Source of the DNA: Streptomyces sp. A012304
GTDB taxonomy: Bacteria; Actinomycetota; Actinomycetes; Streptomycetales; Streptomycetaceae
NCBI RefSeq assembly: GCF_026008495.1
Contig: NZ_BQUN01000120.1
Coordinates: forward strand, 1 to 62,927
DNA length: 62,927 bases
Direction of reading: 5' to 3'
Shown piece after piece: positions 27,461-34,841 of this stretch. Position 1 is the first letter of the stretch. Every line of letters begins with the position of its first letter. A program made the position numbers and the translations under genes. The notes below the pieces were generated by a model. That model saw only the letters and a list, made by a program, of their open reading frames with translations, made no database searches and was not told where the DNA came from.

Positions 27461-27874
27461 GTGTCCCAGATCGCAGGCGAGCCCGCGGGCCAGGACTTCG
27501 TGGAAGTCCGGCTGCCGGCTGCGGGTGCCTACCTGTCGGTGCTGCGGACGGCCACGGCCGGCCTCGCGGCCCGTTTGGACTTCACCCTGGACGAGATCGA
27601 GGACCTGCGCATCGCGGTGGACGAGGCCTGCGCGATCCTGCTCCAGCAGGCCGTGCCCGGCTCGGTGCTCAGTTGTGTCTTCCGCCTGGTCGACGACTCG
27701 CTGGAGGTCACCGTCTCGGCGCCGACCACCGACGGCCACGCGCCCTCGCGGGACACCTTCGCCTGGACCGTGCTGTCGGCGCTGGCCGGCAAGGTCTCCT
27801 CCGCCGTGGACGAGGACAAAACCGTTTCGATCAGCCTCTACAAACAACGCGGCGCGGGACCCGGGCCGGCGTGA
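27461..27874 (+). CDS. ushX: Anti-sigma factor kinase-fold protein (antagonist of SigH)
   Basis: 137 residues from the GTG at 27461 with GGAGGTGAGG immediately before it. RsbW/SpoIIAB-like GHKL fold: FTLDEIEDLRIAVDEACAILLQ carries the N-box equivalent, in which the canonical E-x2-x2-N Asn is Ala-Cys here, and the C-terminal part reads SSAVDEDKTVSISLYK. It binds and holds SigH under non-stress conditions. The gene is also called prsH in S. coelicolor. Its stop codon overlaps the first in-frame GTG of sigH (GTGA, 27871-27874). Confidence 0.88.
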   Translation: MSQIAGEPAGQDFVEVRLPAAGAYLSVLRTATAGLAARLDFTLDEIEDLRIAVDEACAILLQQAVPGSVLSCVFRLVDDSLEVTVSAPTTDGHAPSRDTFAWTVLSALAGKVSSAVDEDKTVSISLYKQRGAGPGPA

Positions 27875-28971
27875 GGAACGGGGACGGGCCGGTGCGGGAC
27901 GAAGAGCGCGGCACCAAGGGGCGGCCGGCCGAGAGCGCCGGGGAACCGGGCTGCGCGAGCGGTTCCCGGCGCATGGCGGACGGCATCGACGGCATTCCCG
28001 AGCAGGCCCGGCCGCATCCGGAGGGCACATCGGCCTCCGCCGAGGCCGGCTCCTCGGAGAGCGCCGTGCAGGGCTCGCCTCGGGAGAGGCGGATCGGGGG
28101 CACCCAGGGCCGGGCCGAGGTGAGGGCTCGACAGAGGGCGACGGGCGGGACGATGAGCGAGCACGAGCGAGACGACGACCAGGGAGTGCGGGGCGTGCCG
28201 GCCACGCAGCACGAACCGCAGGACCGCAGTGGGGCGCGGGCGATGTTCGTCGAGCTGCGTACGCTGCGGGAGGGCAGCACGGAGTACGCGGAGCTGCGCA
28301 ACCAGCTGGTCCGGATGCACCTGCCGCTCGTCGAGCACCTCGCGCGCCGCTTCCGCAACCGCGGCGAGCCGCTGGACGACCTGACGCAGGTCGCCACGAT
28401 CGGTCTGATCAAGTCGGTGGACCGTTTCGACCCCGACCGGGGCGTGGAGTTCTCGACGTACGCGACCCCGACCGTCGTCGGTGAGATCAAACGGCACTTC
28501 CGCGACAAGGGCTGGGCGGTGCGGGTGCCGCGCAGGCTCCAGGAGCTGCGTCTGTCGCTGACGACGGCGACGGCCGAGCTCTCGCAGCTGCACGGCCGCT
28601 CCCCCACCGTCCATGAGCTCGCGGAGAAGCTGGCGATCTCGGAGGAGGAGGTCCTGGAGGGCCTGGAGTCCGCCAACGCGTACTCCACGCTGTCGCTGGA
28701 CGTCCCCGACACCGACGACGAGTCCCCGGCGGTCGCCGACACGCTCGGCGCGGAGGACGAGGCGCTGGAGGGCGTCGAGTACCGGGAGTCGCTCAAGCCG
28801 CTGCTGGAGGACCTCCCGCCGCGCGAGAAGCGGATCCTGCTGCTGCGGTTCTTCGGCAACATGACCCAGTCGCAGATCGCGCAGGAGGTCGGCATCTCGC
28901 AGATGCACGTCTCGCGTCTGCTGGCGCGGACGCTGGCACAGCTGCGGGAGAAGCTGCTCGTCGAGGAGTGA
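27871..28971 (+). CDS. sigH: Stress-response RNA polymerase sigma factor (SigB/F/G group)
   Basis: 366 residues if started at the GTG overlapping the ushX stop. Other starts are the GTG at 27892 and the ATG at 28153 (MSEHERDDDQG), which leaves a core protein of ~272 residues. Region 2 has DDLTQVATIGLIKSVDRFDP and FSTYATPTVVGEIKRHFRD; region 3 PRRLQELRLSL; region 4 MTQSQIAQEVGISQMHVSRLLARTL. The N-terminal ~95 residues are disordered. In S. coelicolor, SigH is made as several isoforms. Here the same frame stays open upstream through ushX to 27325, so a longer isoform is possible. Confidence 0.92.
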   Translation: MRNGDGPVRDEERGTKGRPAESAGEPGCASGSRRMADGIDGIPEQARPHPEGTSASAEAGSSESAVQGSPRERRIGGTQGRAEVRARQRATGGTMSEHERDDDQGVRGVPATQHEPQDRSGARAMFVELRTLREGSTEYAELRNQLVRMHLPLVEHLARRFRNRGEPLDDLTQVATIGLIKSVDRFDPDRGVEFSTYATPTVVGEIKRHFRDKGWAVRVPRRLQELRLSLTTATAELSQLHGRSPTVHELAEKLAISEEEVLEGLESANAYSTLSLDVPDTDDESPAVADTLGAEDEALEGVEYRESLKPLLEDLPPREKRILLLRFFGNMTQSQIAQEVGISQMHVSRLLARTLAQLREKLLVEE

Positions 28972-28992
28972 CGGCCGGGTCCGGGGAGACCG

Positions 28993-29445
28993 CTACTTCC
29001 GGGCGCCGGTATCGGCGTTGCCCGGCCCCCGGATCCCGAGGGCCCGCGTCGTCTCGCCGTTGACGATCAGGACGAGCGCGGTGACGGCGACGACCGCGAG
29101 CGCGATGCCCGCCGGGATGGCCACACTGTCGGCCTGGAGCAGGTTGTAGGCGACCGGCAGCGCCATGATCTGCGTGATCACGGCCGGCCCTCGGCTCCAG
29201 CCGCGGCGCCCGAGCAGCCCGCGCGCGGCCAGCAGCGGCAGCAGCGCGAGCACGATCAGCGTGACCCCGCCGGTGACGGCCTGCTGCCGGTCGTCGGGGT
29301 CCCCGCCCACTCCGAGGGCGAGCATCCACACCCCGCCGACGACCAGCGCCAGTCCTTCCAGACCGGTCAGCGCGGCGGCGTACGTCAGTCGCCGCGGACG
29401 GGGGCCTGCGGGGTCCGGGACGGCGGGAGTCTGCTCACTGCTCAC
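28993..29445 (-). CDS. Small integral membrane protein
   Basis: 150 residues from a GTG start. It has about four hydrophobic helices (LTGLEGLALVVGGVWMLAL, TLIVLALLPLLAARGLL, ITQIMALPVAYNLLQ, GIALAVVAVTALVLIV) flanked by charged ends. It resembles the actinobacterial integral membrane proteins often annotated between sigH and a lipid kinase gene. Function unknown. Confidence 0.75.
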   Translation of the reverse strand: MSSEQTPAVPDPAGPRPRRLTYAAALTGLEGLALVVGGVWMLALGVGGDPDDRQQAVTGGVTLIVLALLPLLAARGLLGRRGWSRGPAVITQIMALPVAYNLLQADSVAIPAGIALAVVAVTALVLIVNGETTRALGIRGPGNADTGARK

Positions 29446-29551
29446 GCCAGAAGGGTAGCCCCCGCCCGGACCACCGACCGGACGTGAGATGTCTTACCCG
29501 ATCCCTACCTCGGTCTGTGCCCGGTACCCCCCAGTAGGTACGCTGCGGTCC

Positions 29552-30520
29552 ATGCGTGCACTTCTCGTGGTCAATCCGGCAGCAACCACTACCAGTGCAC
29601 GGACGCGTGACGTTCTGATCCACGCGCTCGCGAGCGAGATGAAGCTCGAGGCGGTCACCACCGAGTACCGCGGGCACGCTCGCGACCTGGGCCGTCAGGC
29701 GGCGCAGAGCGAGGACGTCGACCTGGTCGTGGCGCTCGGCGGCGACGGCACCATCAACGAGGTCGTCAACGGCCTGCTGCACGCCGGCCCGGACCCCGAG
29801 CACCTGCCCGGCCTCGCCGTGGTCCCCGGCGGTTCCACCAATGTCTTCGCCCGCGCCCTGGGCCTGCCCAACGACCCGGTGGAGGCCACCGGCGCCCTGC
29901 TGGACGCCCTGCGCGAGGGCCGTGAGCGCACGGTCGGACTCGGACTGACCTCGGGCACGCCGGGCACGGAGGACGAGGCCGTCCCCTCGCGCTGGTTCAC
30001 CTTCAACGCCGGGCTCGGTTTCGACGCGGGGGTCGTCGGCCGGGTCGAACAGCACCGCGAGCGGGGCAGGAAATCCACACACGCTCTTTACCTCCGGCAG
30101 GCCATGCGGCAACTGCTGGGCGAGCCGCACCGCCGGCACGGTTCGATCACCCTGGAGCGGCCGGACGCCGACCCGGTGACCGATTTGGTGCTGTCCATCA
30201 TCTGCAACACGGCTCCGTGGACCTATCTGGGCAATCGCCCGGTGTACGCGTCGCCTAAGGCCTCGTTCGATACGGGGCTCGACGTACTGGGTCTCAGCCG
30301 TCTGTCCACCGCCGCGGTTGCCCGGTATGGCACCCAGTTGCTCACTTCGTCCCCCCAGCGGGGACCCCATGGCAGGCATGCCGTCTCACTGCACGACCTG
30401 ACCCAGTTCACCTTGCATTCGAAGGTGCCGCTGCCCCTCCAGATGGACGGTGACCACCTCGGGCTGCGCACCAGCGTGACGTTCACAGGCGTACGCCGTG
30501 CACTGCGTGTGATTGTGTGA
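29552..30520 (+). CDS. Diacylglycerol/sphingosine-kinase-like lipid kinase
   Basis: 322 residues from the ATG at 29552. DAGK catalytic domain: LVVNPAA at the start, VVALGGDGTINEVVNGLL with the nucleotide-binding GGDGT near residue 65, and VVPGGSTNVFARALGLP. The C-terminal beta-sandwich includes FTFNAGLGFDAGVV and PLQMDGDHLG. It probably phosphorylates a lipid alcohol such as diacylglycerol at the membrane. Confidence 0.88.
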   Translation: MRALLVVNPAATTTSARTRDVLIHALASEMKLEAVTTEYRGHARDLGRQAAQSEDVDLVVALGGDGTINEVVNGLLHAGPDPEHLPGLAVVPGGSTNVFARALGLPNDPVEATGALLDALREGRERTVGLGLTSGTPGTEDEAVPSRWFTFNAGLGFDAGVVGRVEQHRERGRKSTHALYLRQAMRQLLGEPHRRHGSITLERPDADPVTDLVLSIICNTAPWTYLGNRPVYASPKASFDTGLDVLGLSRLSTAAVARYGTQLLTSSPQRGPHGRHAVSLHDLTQFTLHSKVPLPLQMDGDHLGLRTSVTFTGVRRALRVIV

Positions 30521-30839
30521 GCAGAAGAGGCTAAAGTCCTTTCACTCGAACGTTTAGGCCAGGATCCACCCCATGGAAGTACGGCTGTGACCTAGTCGAC
30601 ACCGAGGAATCAAAAAAAACTTTCCGGAAGGGGTTGTATCCGCCGCTGAGGTTTGCGAGTCTCTACGTGGCGATCGGGACAGCCCGCAACACCGGCATCC
30701 ACGGATCACCGGAACCCCTCTTCAACTCACAGGACCACGCCAGGGAACCTGGCTGGTGGCCCTTCACTTGTTGAGGGATTCGTGAAAGCGTTCACATTCA
30801 CAAGCAACCTGCATGTAATACCAAGGAGAGGTAGCAGCC
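30521..30839. other. 319-bp wblE leader and promoter region
   Basis: No gene seen. It contains an A-rich stretch (30611-30620), a symmetric CRP-like site at 30781-30796 and an AAGGAGAGG ribosome binding site just before wblE. I tested the two GGAAT/GGAAC elements (30606, 30744) as sigma-R promoters; their spacing to the next GTT (21-22) is wrong. Confidence 0.5.
30781..30796 (+). promoter_or_regulatory. CRP-like binding site upstream of wblE
   Basis: CGTGAAAGCGTTCACA matches TGTGA-N6-TCACA at every defined base except the first. It ends 43 bases before the wblE start. The Mycobacterium tuberculosis orthologue whiB1 is a known CRP target, which supports function by analogy. Confidence 0.5.
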
Positions 30840-31097
30840 ATGGACTGGCGTCACAACGCCGTTTGCCGCGAGGAAGACCCCGAGCTCTTCTTCCCCATCG
30901 GCAACACCGGTCCTGCGCTGCTGCAGATCGAGGAAGCCAAGGCCGTCTGCCGTCGCTGCCCGGTTATGGAGCAGTGCCTGCAGTGGGCGCTCGAGTCCGG
31001 CCAGGACTCCGGCGTCTGGGGTGGTCTCAGCGAGGACGAGCGCCGCGCCATGAAGCGCCGCGCCGCTCGCAACCGGGCCCGTCAGGCCTCCGCCTGA
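30840..31097 (+). CDS. wblE: WhiB-family iron-sulfur regulator (WhiB1 orthologue)
   Basis: 85 residues. Four iron-sulfur ligands are present at C9, C37, C40 and C46. The GVWGGLSEDERRA turn follows, then a basic C-terminus KRRAARNRARQ. The cluster reacts with O2 and NO, and the apo or nitrosylated form binds DNA or the principal sigma factor region 4. An AAGGAGAGG site precedes the ATG. The long upstream region carries a CRP-like site. Confidence 0.95.
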   Translation: MDWRHNAVCREEDPELFFPIGNTGPALLQIEEAKAVCRRCPVMEQCLQWALESGQDSGVWGGLSEDERRAMKRRAARNRARQASA

Positions 31098-31219
31098 CAA
31101 CACCCACCCCGCACACAGCCTGAGCTTGGCGGCGCGTACAGCGAGTACGCATCTCCCGCCCCCGAGCCGCAGCGCGCAGTACCCCCGATGCGCAGCACAC
31201 GCTGGCAACGAGCATGTTG

Positions 31220-31252
31220 AGCCCCGGACCCCTGAACGGTCCGGGGCTTCTT
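31220..31252. terminator. Terminator between wblE and pdtaS
   Basis: AGCCCCGGACC (31220-31230) pairs with GGTCCGGGGCT (31238-31248), an 11-bp stem with a 7-base loop and a following TCTT. The two genes are convergent, so it may act in both directions. Confidence 0.8.
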
Positions 31253-31257
31253 GCTGT

Positions 31258-32724
31258 CTATTTCTGGGACCGTACCGGGATGTCCAGGATCACCTGCGTA
31301 CCGCGCTCCGGCGCCCGGACCATGTCGAAGGTTCCCCCCAACTCCCCCTCCACCAGCGTCCGTACGATCTGCAGGCCGAGGTTGCCCGAGGTGTGCGGGT
31401 CGAAGCCCTCGGGCAGGCCGACGCCGTCGTCCTGGACGGTCACCAGGAGGCGGGCCTCCCTCGTCGTGCCGCCGCGCACCGCGGTGACCTCGACCGTGCC
31501 GGTGTCGCCCTCACGGAAACCGTGTTCCAGGGCGTTCTGGAGGATCTCGGTCAGCACCATGGACAGCGGGGTGGCGACCTCGGCGTCGAGGATGCCGAAG
31601 CGTCCGGTGCGCCGGCCGGTGACCTTGCCCGGGGAGATCTCGGCGACCATCGCCAGCACACGGTCGGCGATCTCGTCGAACTCCACCCGCTCGTCCAGGT
31701 TCTGGGACAGCGTCTCATGGACGATGGCGATCGAGCCGACACGGCGGACCGCCTCCTCCAGGGCCTCCCGGCCGCGCTCGGACTCGATGCGGCGGGCCTG
31801 GAGGCGCAGCAGGGCGGCGACCGTCTGGAGGTTGTTCTTCACCCGGTGGTGGATCTCCCGGATGGTCGCGTCCTTGGTGATCAACTCGCGTTCGCGGCGG
31901 CGCAGTTCGGTGACGTCGCGGAGCAGCACGAGCGAGCCGATGCGGGTGCCCTTGGGCTTGAGCGGGATGGCGCGGAACTGGATGACGCCGTCGTTGGCCT
32001 CGATCTCGAACTCGCGGGGGGCCCAGCCGCTGGCGACCTTGGCGAGTGCCTCGTCCACCGGGCCCCGGGTGGGGGCGAGTTCGGCGGTGATCCGGCCGAG
32101 GTGCTGGCCGACCAGGTCCGAGGCGAGGCCCATGCGGTGGTAGGCGGACAGGGCGTTCGGGGAGGCGTACTGGACGATGCCGTCCGCGTCGAGGCGGATG
32201 AGGCCGTCGCCGACCCGGGGGGCGGCGTCCATGTCCATCTGCTGGTTGGCGAAGGGGAAGGCGCCGGCCGCGATCATCTGGGCGAGGTCGGAGGCGCTCT
32301 GGAGGTAGGTCAGCTCCAGGCGGCTCGGGGTGCGCACGGTGAGCAGGTTGGTGTTGCGGGCGATGACGCCCAGGACGCGGCCCTCGCGCCGTACGGGGAT
32401 GGACTCGACGCGGACGGGGACCTCTTCGCGCCACTCCGGGTCGCCCTCGCGCACGATGCGGCCCTCGTCGAGGGCGGCGTCCAGCAGGGGGCGGCGGCCG
32501 CGCGGGACGAGGTGGCCGACCATGTCGTCCTGGTAGGAGGTGGGGCCGGTGTTGGGGCGCATCTGGGCGACGGAGACGTAACGGGTGCCGTCGCGGGTGG
32601 GGACCCACAGGACGAGGTCGGCGAAGGAGAGGTCGGAGAGCAGCTGCCACTCCGAGACCAGCAGGTGCAGCCACTCGAGGTCGGAGTCACCGAGGGCGGT
32701 GTGCTGGCGTACGAGTTCGTTCAT
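31258..32724 (-). CDS. pdtaS: PdtaS-like cytosolic sensor histidine kinase
   Basis: 488 residues from MNELVRQHTALGD; GTG at 32733 is an alternative. GAF domain (~1-150: LSDLSFADLVLWVPTRDG, VAQMRPNTGPT), PAS domain (~175-290), HisKA_2 helix with the phospho-acceptor His in REIHHRVKNNLQTVAALLRLQ, and HATPase_c (MVLTEILQNALEHGF, VTVQDDGVGLPEGF, LGLQIVRTLVEGELGGTF). No membrane segment. In mycobacteria PdtaS phosphorylates the ANTAR antiterminator PdtaR, which is not in this window. A strong dre-type sequence lies ~260 bp upstream. Confidence 0.9.
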   Translation of the reverse strand: MNELVRQHTALGDSDLEWLHLLVSEWQLLSDLSFADLVLWVPTRDGTRYVSVAQMRPNTGPTSYQDDMVGHLVPRGRRPLLDAALDEGRIVREGDPEWREEVPVRVESIPVRREGRVLGVIARNTNLLTVRTPSRLELTYLQSASDLAQMIAAGAFPFANQQMDMDAAPRVGDGLIRLDADGIVQYASPNALSAYHRMGLASDLVGQHLGRITAELAPTRGPVDEALAKVASGWAPREFEIEANDGVIQFRAIPLKPKGTRIGSLVLLRDVTELRRRERELITKDATIREIHHRVKNNLQTVAALLRLQARRIESERGREALEEAVRRVGSIAIVHETLSQNLDERVEFDEIADRVLAMVAEISPGKVTGRRTGRFGILDAEVATPLSMVLTEILQNALEHGFREGDTGTVEVTAVRGGTTREARLLVTVQDDGVGLPEGFDPHTSGNLGLQIVRTLVEGELGGTFDMVRAPERGTQVILDIPVRSQK

Positions 32725-33100
32725 GGAGGGCACGCTGCGAGCGTACCCGGGGCATGGGAGGTGTCCGAAAAACACCCGCGGGCCGCGGCGCCTGGGAGGG
32801 ACCCTCAACCCTCCCGGCACCGCAGCCCGGAGCAATATCGGCCGCGGGGTGTGCGGTCCCGGTCTCGGCCGAAGGTGAGGAGCCGGGGCAGTCAGGGCAG
32901 AGAGCTCCGGATCCTCGGTCCGCCTTCCTGTGCGGGGAGGGCGGAAGTGTGGTGGTGCTTCTTCGCACGGCTACACACGCATTGTGGACTAGACCACTCC
33001 ATGTGTCCATGCGTCGGAGGCTGTTCGTTGTTGTCAGTTCCCGAGCCGGTCGACCCGGGCCCGGTCACCTCTTCGGACGTATGGTCGTCCACCACGCAGC
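32725..33100. other. 376-bp upstream region of pdtaS with a dre-like operator
   Basis: This lies between the pdtaS start and the stop of the tetR gene, both on the minus strand. No convincing gene is seen; open frames here look like antisense shadows. The notable element is the dre-like sequence at 32983-32998. Confidence 0.5.
32983..32998. promoter_or_regulatory. Candidate DasR operator (dre) upstream of pdtaS
   Basis: TGTGGACTAGACCACT matches the dre consensus ACTGGTCTAGACCACT at 13 of 16 positions by my count, as well as the dasA and dasR sites in this window. The inner GTGG-N6-CCAC is symmetric. DasR releases dre on binding glucosamine-6-phosphate. The target would be pdtaS or an unseen transcript. 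Confidence 0.55.
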
Positions 33101-33733
33101 CTAGCCTGTGTGGGTTCCTGTGCGGGGCCAGATGGACAGGGCAATTTCGGCGACCGCGGCCAGCTCTTCCCGGCTCGCCCCGTCACGGGCCTGTTGCGAC
33201 ATGCCCTGGAAGACGGCGCCGACCAGCCGGGCGAGGGCGGCGGCGTCGGTGTCCGGGGGCAGCTCGCCCGCCGCGAGGCCGGCGCGGACACGGCTCTCGA
33301 TGGCGGCGAGGCTCGCGTTGCGCTGCCGGCGCAGCGCGTCCTCCACCTCGGGGGTCGAGCAGTTGGCGGCGGCGTGGATGACCAGGCAGCCGTGCGGGTG
33401 GCCGGGCGCGGTGAACTCGGTGGCGGCCTCGGTCAGCAGGCGTCGGACGGCGCAGCGGGCGGTCGGCTCCTCCTCCAGCGCGCGGCGCGCGAAGGAGCCG
33501 TACGTCGTGTCGTAGGCGGCGACGGCCTCCTCGAAGAGGGCGCGCTTGTCACCGAAGGCGGCGTACAGGCTGGGGGCACCGATGCCCATGAGGCGGGTGA
33601 GGTCGGAGACGGAGGTGGCCTCGTAGCCGTGCTCCCAGAAGGCCATGACGGCCTTCTCCAGAGCGGCCGCGCGGTCGAAGGAGCGGGGGCGGCCGCGCGG
33701 GCGGGATTCCTCGGTGCTCACCATGGCGGACAT
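33101..33733 (-). CDS. TetR-family transcriptional regulator
   Basis: 210 residues (or 207 from the internal ATG at 33724). N-terminal HTH: KAVMAFWEHGYEATSVSDLTRLMGIGAPSLYAAFGDKRALF. The C-terminal ligand domain contains the GCLVIHAAANCSTPE and AVFQGMSQQARDGASREEL stretches of the AcrR/YcdC-like group. No Shine-Dalgarno is visible and the palindrome TAGCGAATGCTA lies five bases upstream of the start, suggesting leaderless translation and autorepression. Target genes are not evident. Confidence 0.88.
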   Translation of the reverse strand: MSAMVSTEESRPRGRPRSFDRAAALEKAVMAFWEHGYEATSVSDLTRLMGIGAPSLYAAFGDKRALFEEAVAAYDTTYGSFARRALEEEPTARCAVRRLLTEAATEFTAPGHPHGCLVIHAAANCSTPEVEDALRRQRNASLAAIESRVRAGLAAGELPPDTDAAALARLVGAVFQGMSQQARDGASREELAAVAEIALSIWPRTGTHTG

Positions 33734-33737
33734 TTTA

Positions 33738-33749
33738 TAGCGAATGCTA
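33738..33749. promoter_or_regulatory. Probable TetR autoregulatory operator
   Basis: TAGCGAATGCTA has perfect 4-bp arms and abuts the tetR start (33733), overlapping a TATAAA-like -10 on the minus strand. Assignment is by position only. Confidence 0.4.
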
Positions 33750-33842
33750 GAGAAATCCGGCGGTGAAGGGCGGGTGACAGGGGCGCGAAAGGTCGGAAAT
33801 CGCGGGCGGCCACACTCGGCCGACCTGGGCCGGTTCTGTTAG

Positions 33843-33858
33843 ATTGGTCTAAACCACT
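33843..33858. promoter_or_regulatory. DasR operator (dre) of nagB
   Basis: ATTGGTCTAAACCACT matches the dre consensus at 14 of 16 positions by my count and ends 20 bp before the nagB start, where it would block transcription. Confidence 0.8.
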
Positions 33859-33878
33859 TCTCTGATCGGCAGGCCAGC

Positions 33879-34664
33879 GTGGAAGTTGTCATCGTTCCGG
33901 ACGCCAGGTCGGGTGGCGAACTCATCGCCGAGGCCATGGCGCGACTCCTGCGGCGCAAGCCCGACGCCCTGCTCGGCGTGGCCACCGGTTCCACCCCGCT
34001 GCCCGTCTACGAGGCGCTGGCGGGCAAGGTGCGCTCCGGTGCCGTGGACACCTCGCGGGCGCGGATCGCCCAGCTCGACGAGTACGTCGGGCTGCCCGCC
34101 GACCATCCGGAGTCCTACCGTTCGGTGCTGCGGCGCGAGGTGCTGGAGCCGCTCGGCATCGGCATGGACGCGTTCCTCGGCCCGGACGGCACCGCCGAGG
34201 ACGTGCAGGGGGCGTGCGAGGCCTACGACGCGGCGCTGGCCGAGGCGGGGGGCGTCGACCTGCAACTGCTCGGCATCGGCACCGACGGGCACATCGGCTT
34301 CAACGAGCCGTGCTCGTCGCTCGCCTCCCGGACGCGGATCAAGACGCTCACCCAGCAGACCCGGGTGGACAACGCGCGCTTCTTCGACGGCGACATCGAG
34401 CAGGTCCCGCACCACGTCATCACGCAGGGCATCGGCACGATCCTGGAGGCGCGGCACCTGGTGCTGCTCGCCACGGGCGAGGGCAAGGCGGACGCGGTCG
34501 CGGCGACCGTGGAGGGCCCGGTGGCGGCCGTCTGCCCCGCCTCGGCCCTCCAGCTCCACCCGCACGCGACGGTCGTCGTCGACGAGCCCGCCGCCGCCGA
34601 GCTGAAGCTCGCGGACTACTTCCGCCACACCTACGCCAACAAGCCGGCCTGGCAGGGCATCTGA
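33879..34664 (+). CDS. nagB: Glucosamine-6-phosphate deaminase
   Basis: 261 residues from a GTG. It converts glucosamine-6-phosphate to fructose-6-phosphate and ammonia. Motifs: LLGVATGSTPLPVYEAL, the active-site region AQLDEYVGLPADHPESYR and LLGIGTDGHIGFNEP. Its substrate is also the DasR inducer, so the enzyme both drains and reports the signal. Controlled by the dre at 33843-33858. Confidence 0.97.
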   Translation: MEVVIVPDARSGGELIAEAMARLLRRKPDALLGVATGSTPLPVYEALAGKVRSGAVDTSRARIAQLDEYVGLPADHPESYRSVLRREVLEPLGIGMDAFLGPDGTAEDVQGACEAYDAALAEAGGVDLQLLGIGTDGHIGFNEPCSSLASRTRIKTLTQQTRVDNARFFDGDIEQVPHHVITQGIGTILEARHLVLLATGEGKADAVAATVEGPVAAVCPASALQLHPHATVVVDEPAAAELKLADYFRHTYANKPAWQGI

Positions 34665-34680
34665 ACCGCGGAGCCGGAAC

Positions 34681-34719
34681 GAAGGCGCCGGGCGCTCCTC
34701 ACGGAGGCCCGGCGCCTTC
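34681..34719 (+). terminator. Terminator of nagB
   Basis: GAAGGCGCCGGGC (34681-34693) and GCCCGGCGCCTTC (34707-34719) form a 13-bp perfect stem, 17 bases after the stop codon. Confidence 0.8.
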
Positions 34720-34782
34720 GTCGTGGCGGCGGCGGAGACGGCGAGGCGCCGGGCCCCTCCCCTCAGGACCCGGCGCCGCCGC

Positions 34783-34841
34783 GCGGCCGTCACCGGCCCG
34801 TGAGCGCCTCCGCCCCCTTGCGGCCGTCACCGGCCCGTGAG
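34783..34841. repeat. 22-bp direct repeat at the 3' end of dasD
   Basis: The 22-base sequence at 34783-34804 (core GGCCGTCACCGGCCCG) is repeated exactly at 34820-34841. The second copy contains the dasD stop codon and its last codons, so this is a small local duplication of the gene end. Confidence 0.75.

Noticed and set aside
30606..30635. Possible sigma-R promoter before wblE (GGAAT ... GTT)
   Set aside because: The spacer is 22 bases instead of 18. The second candidate at 30744 has 21. Neither fits the consensus seen at sigR.
32754..33104. Possible small plus-strand gene under the dre-like site
   Set aside because: No ribosome binding site and a translation without recognisable features; it also runs into the tetR 3' end.
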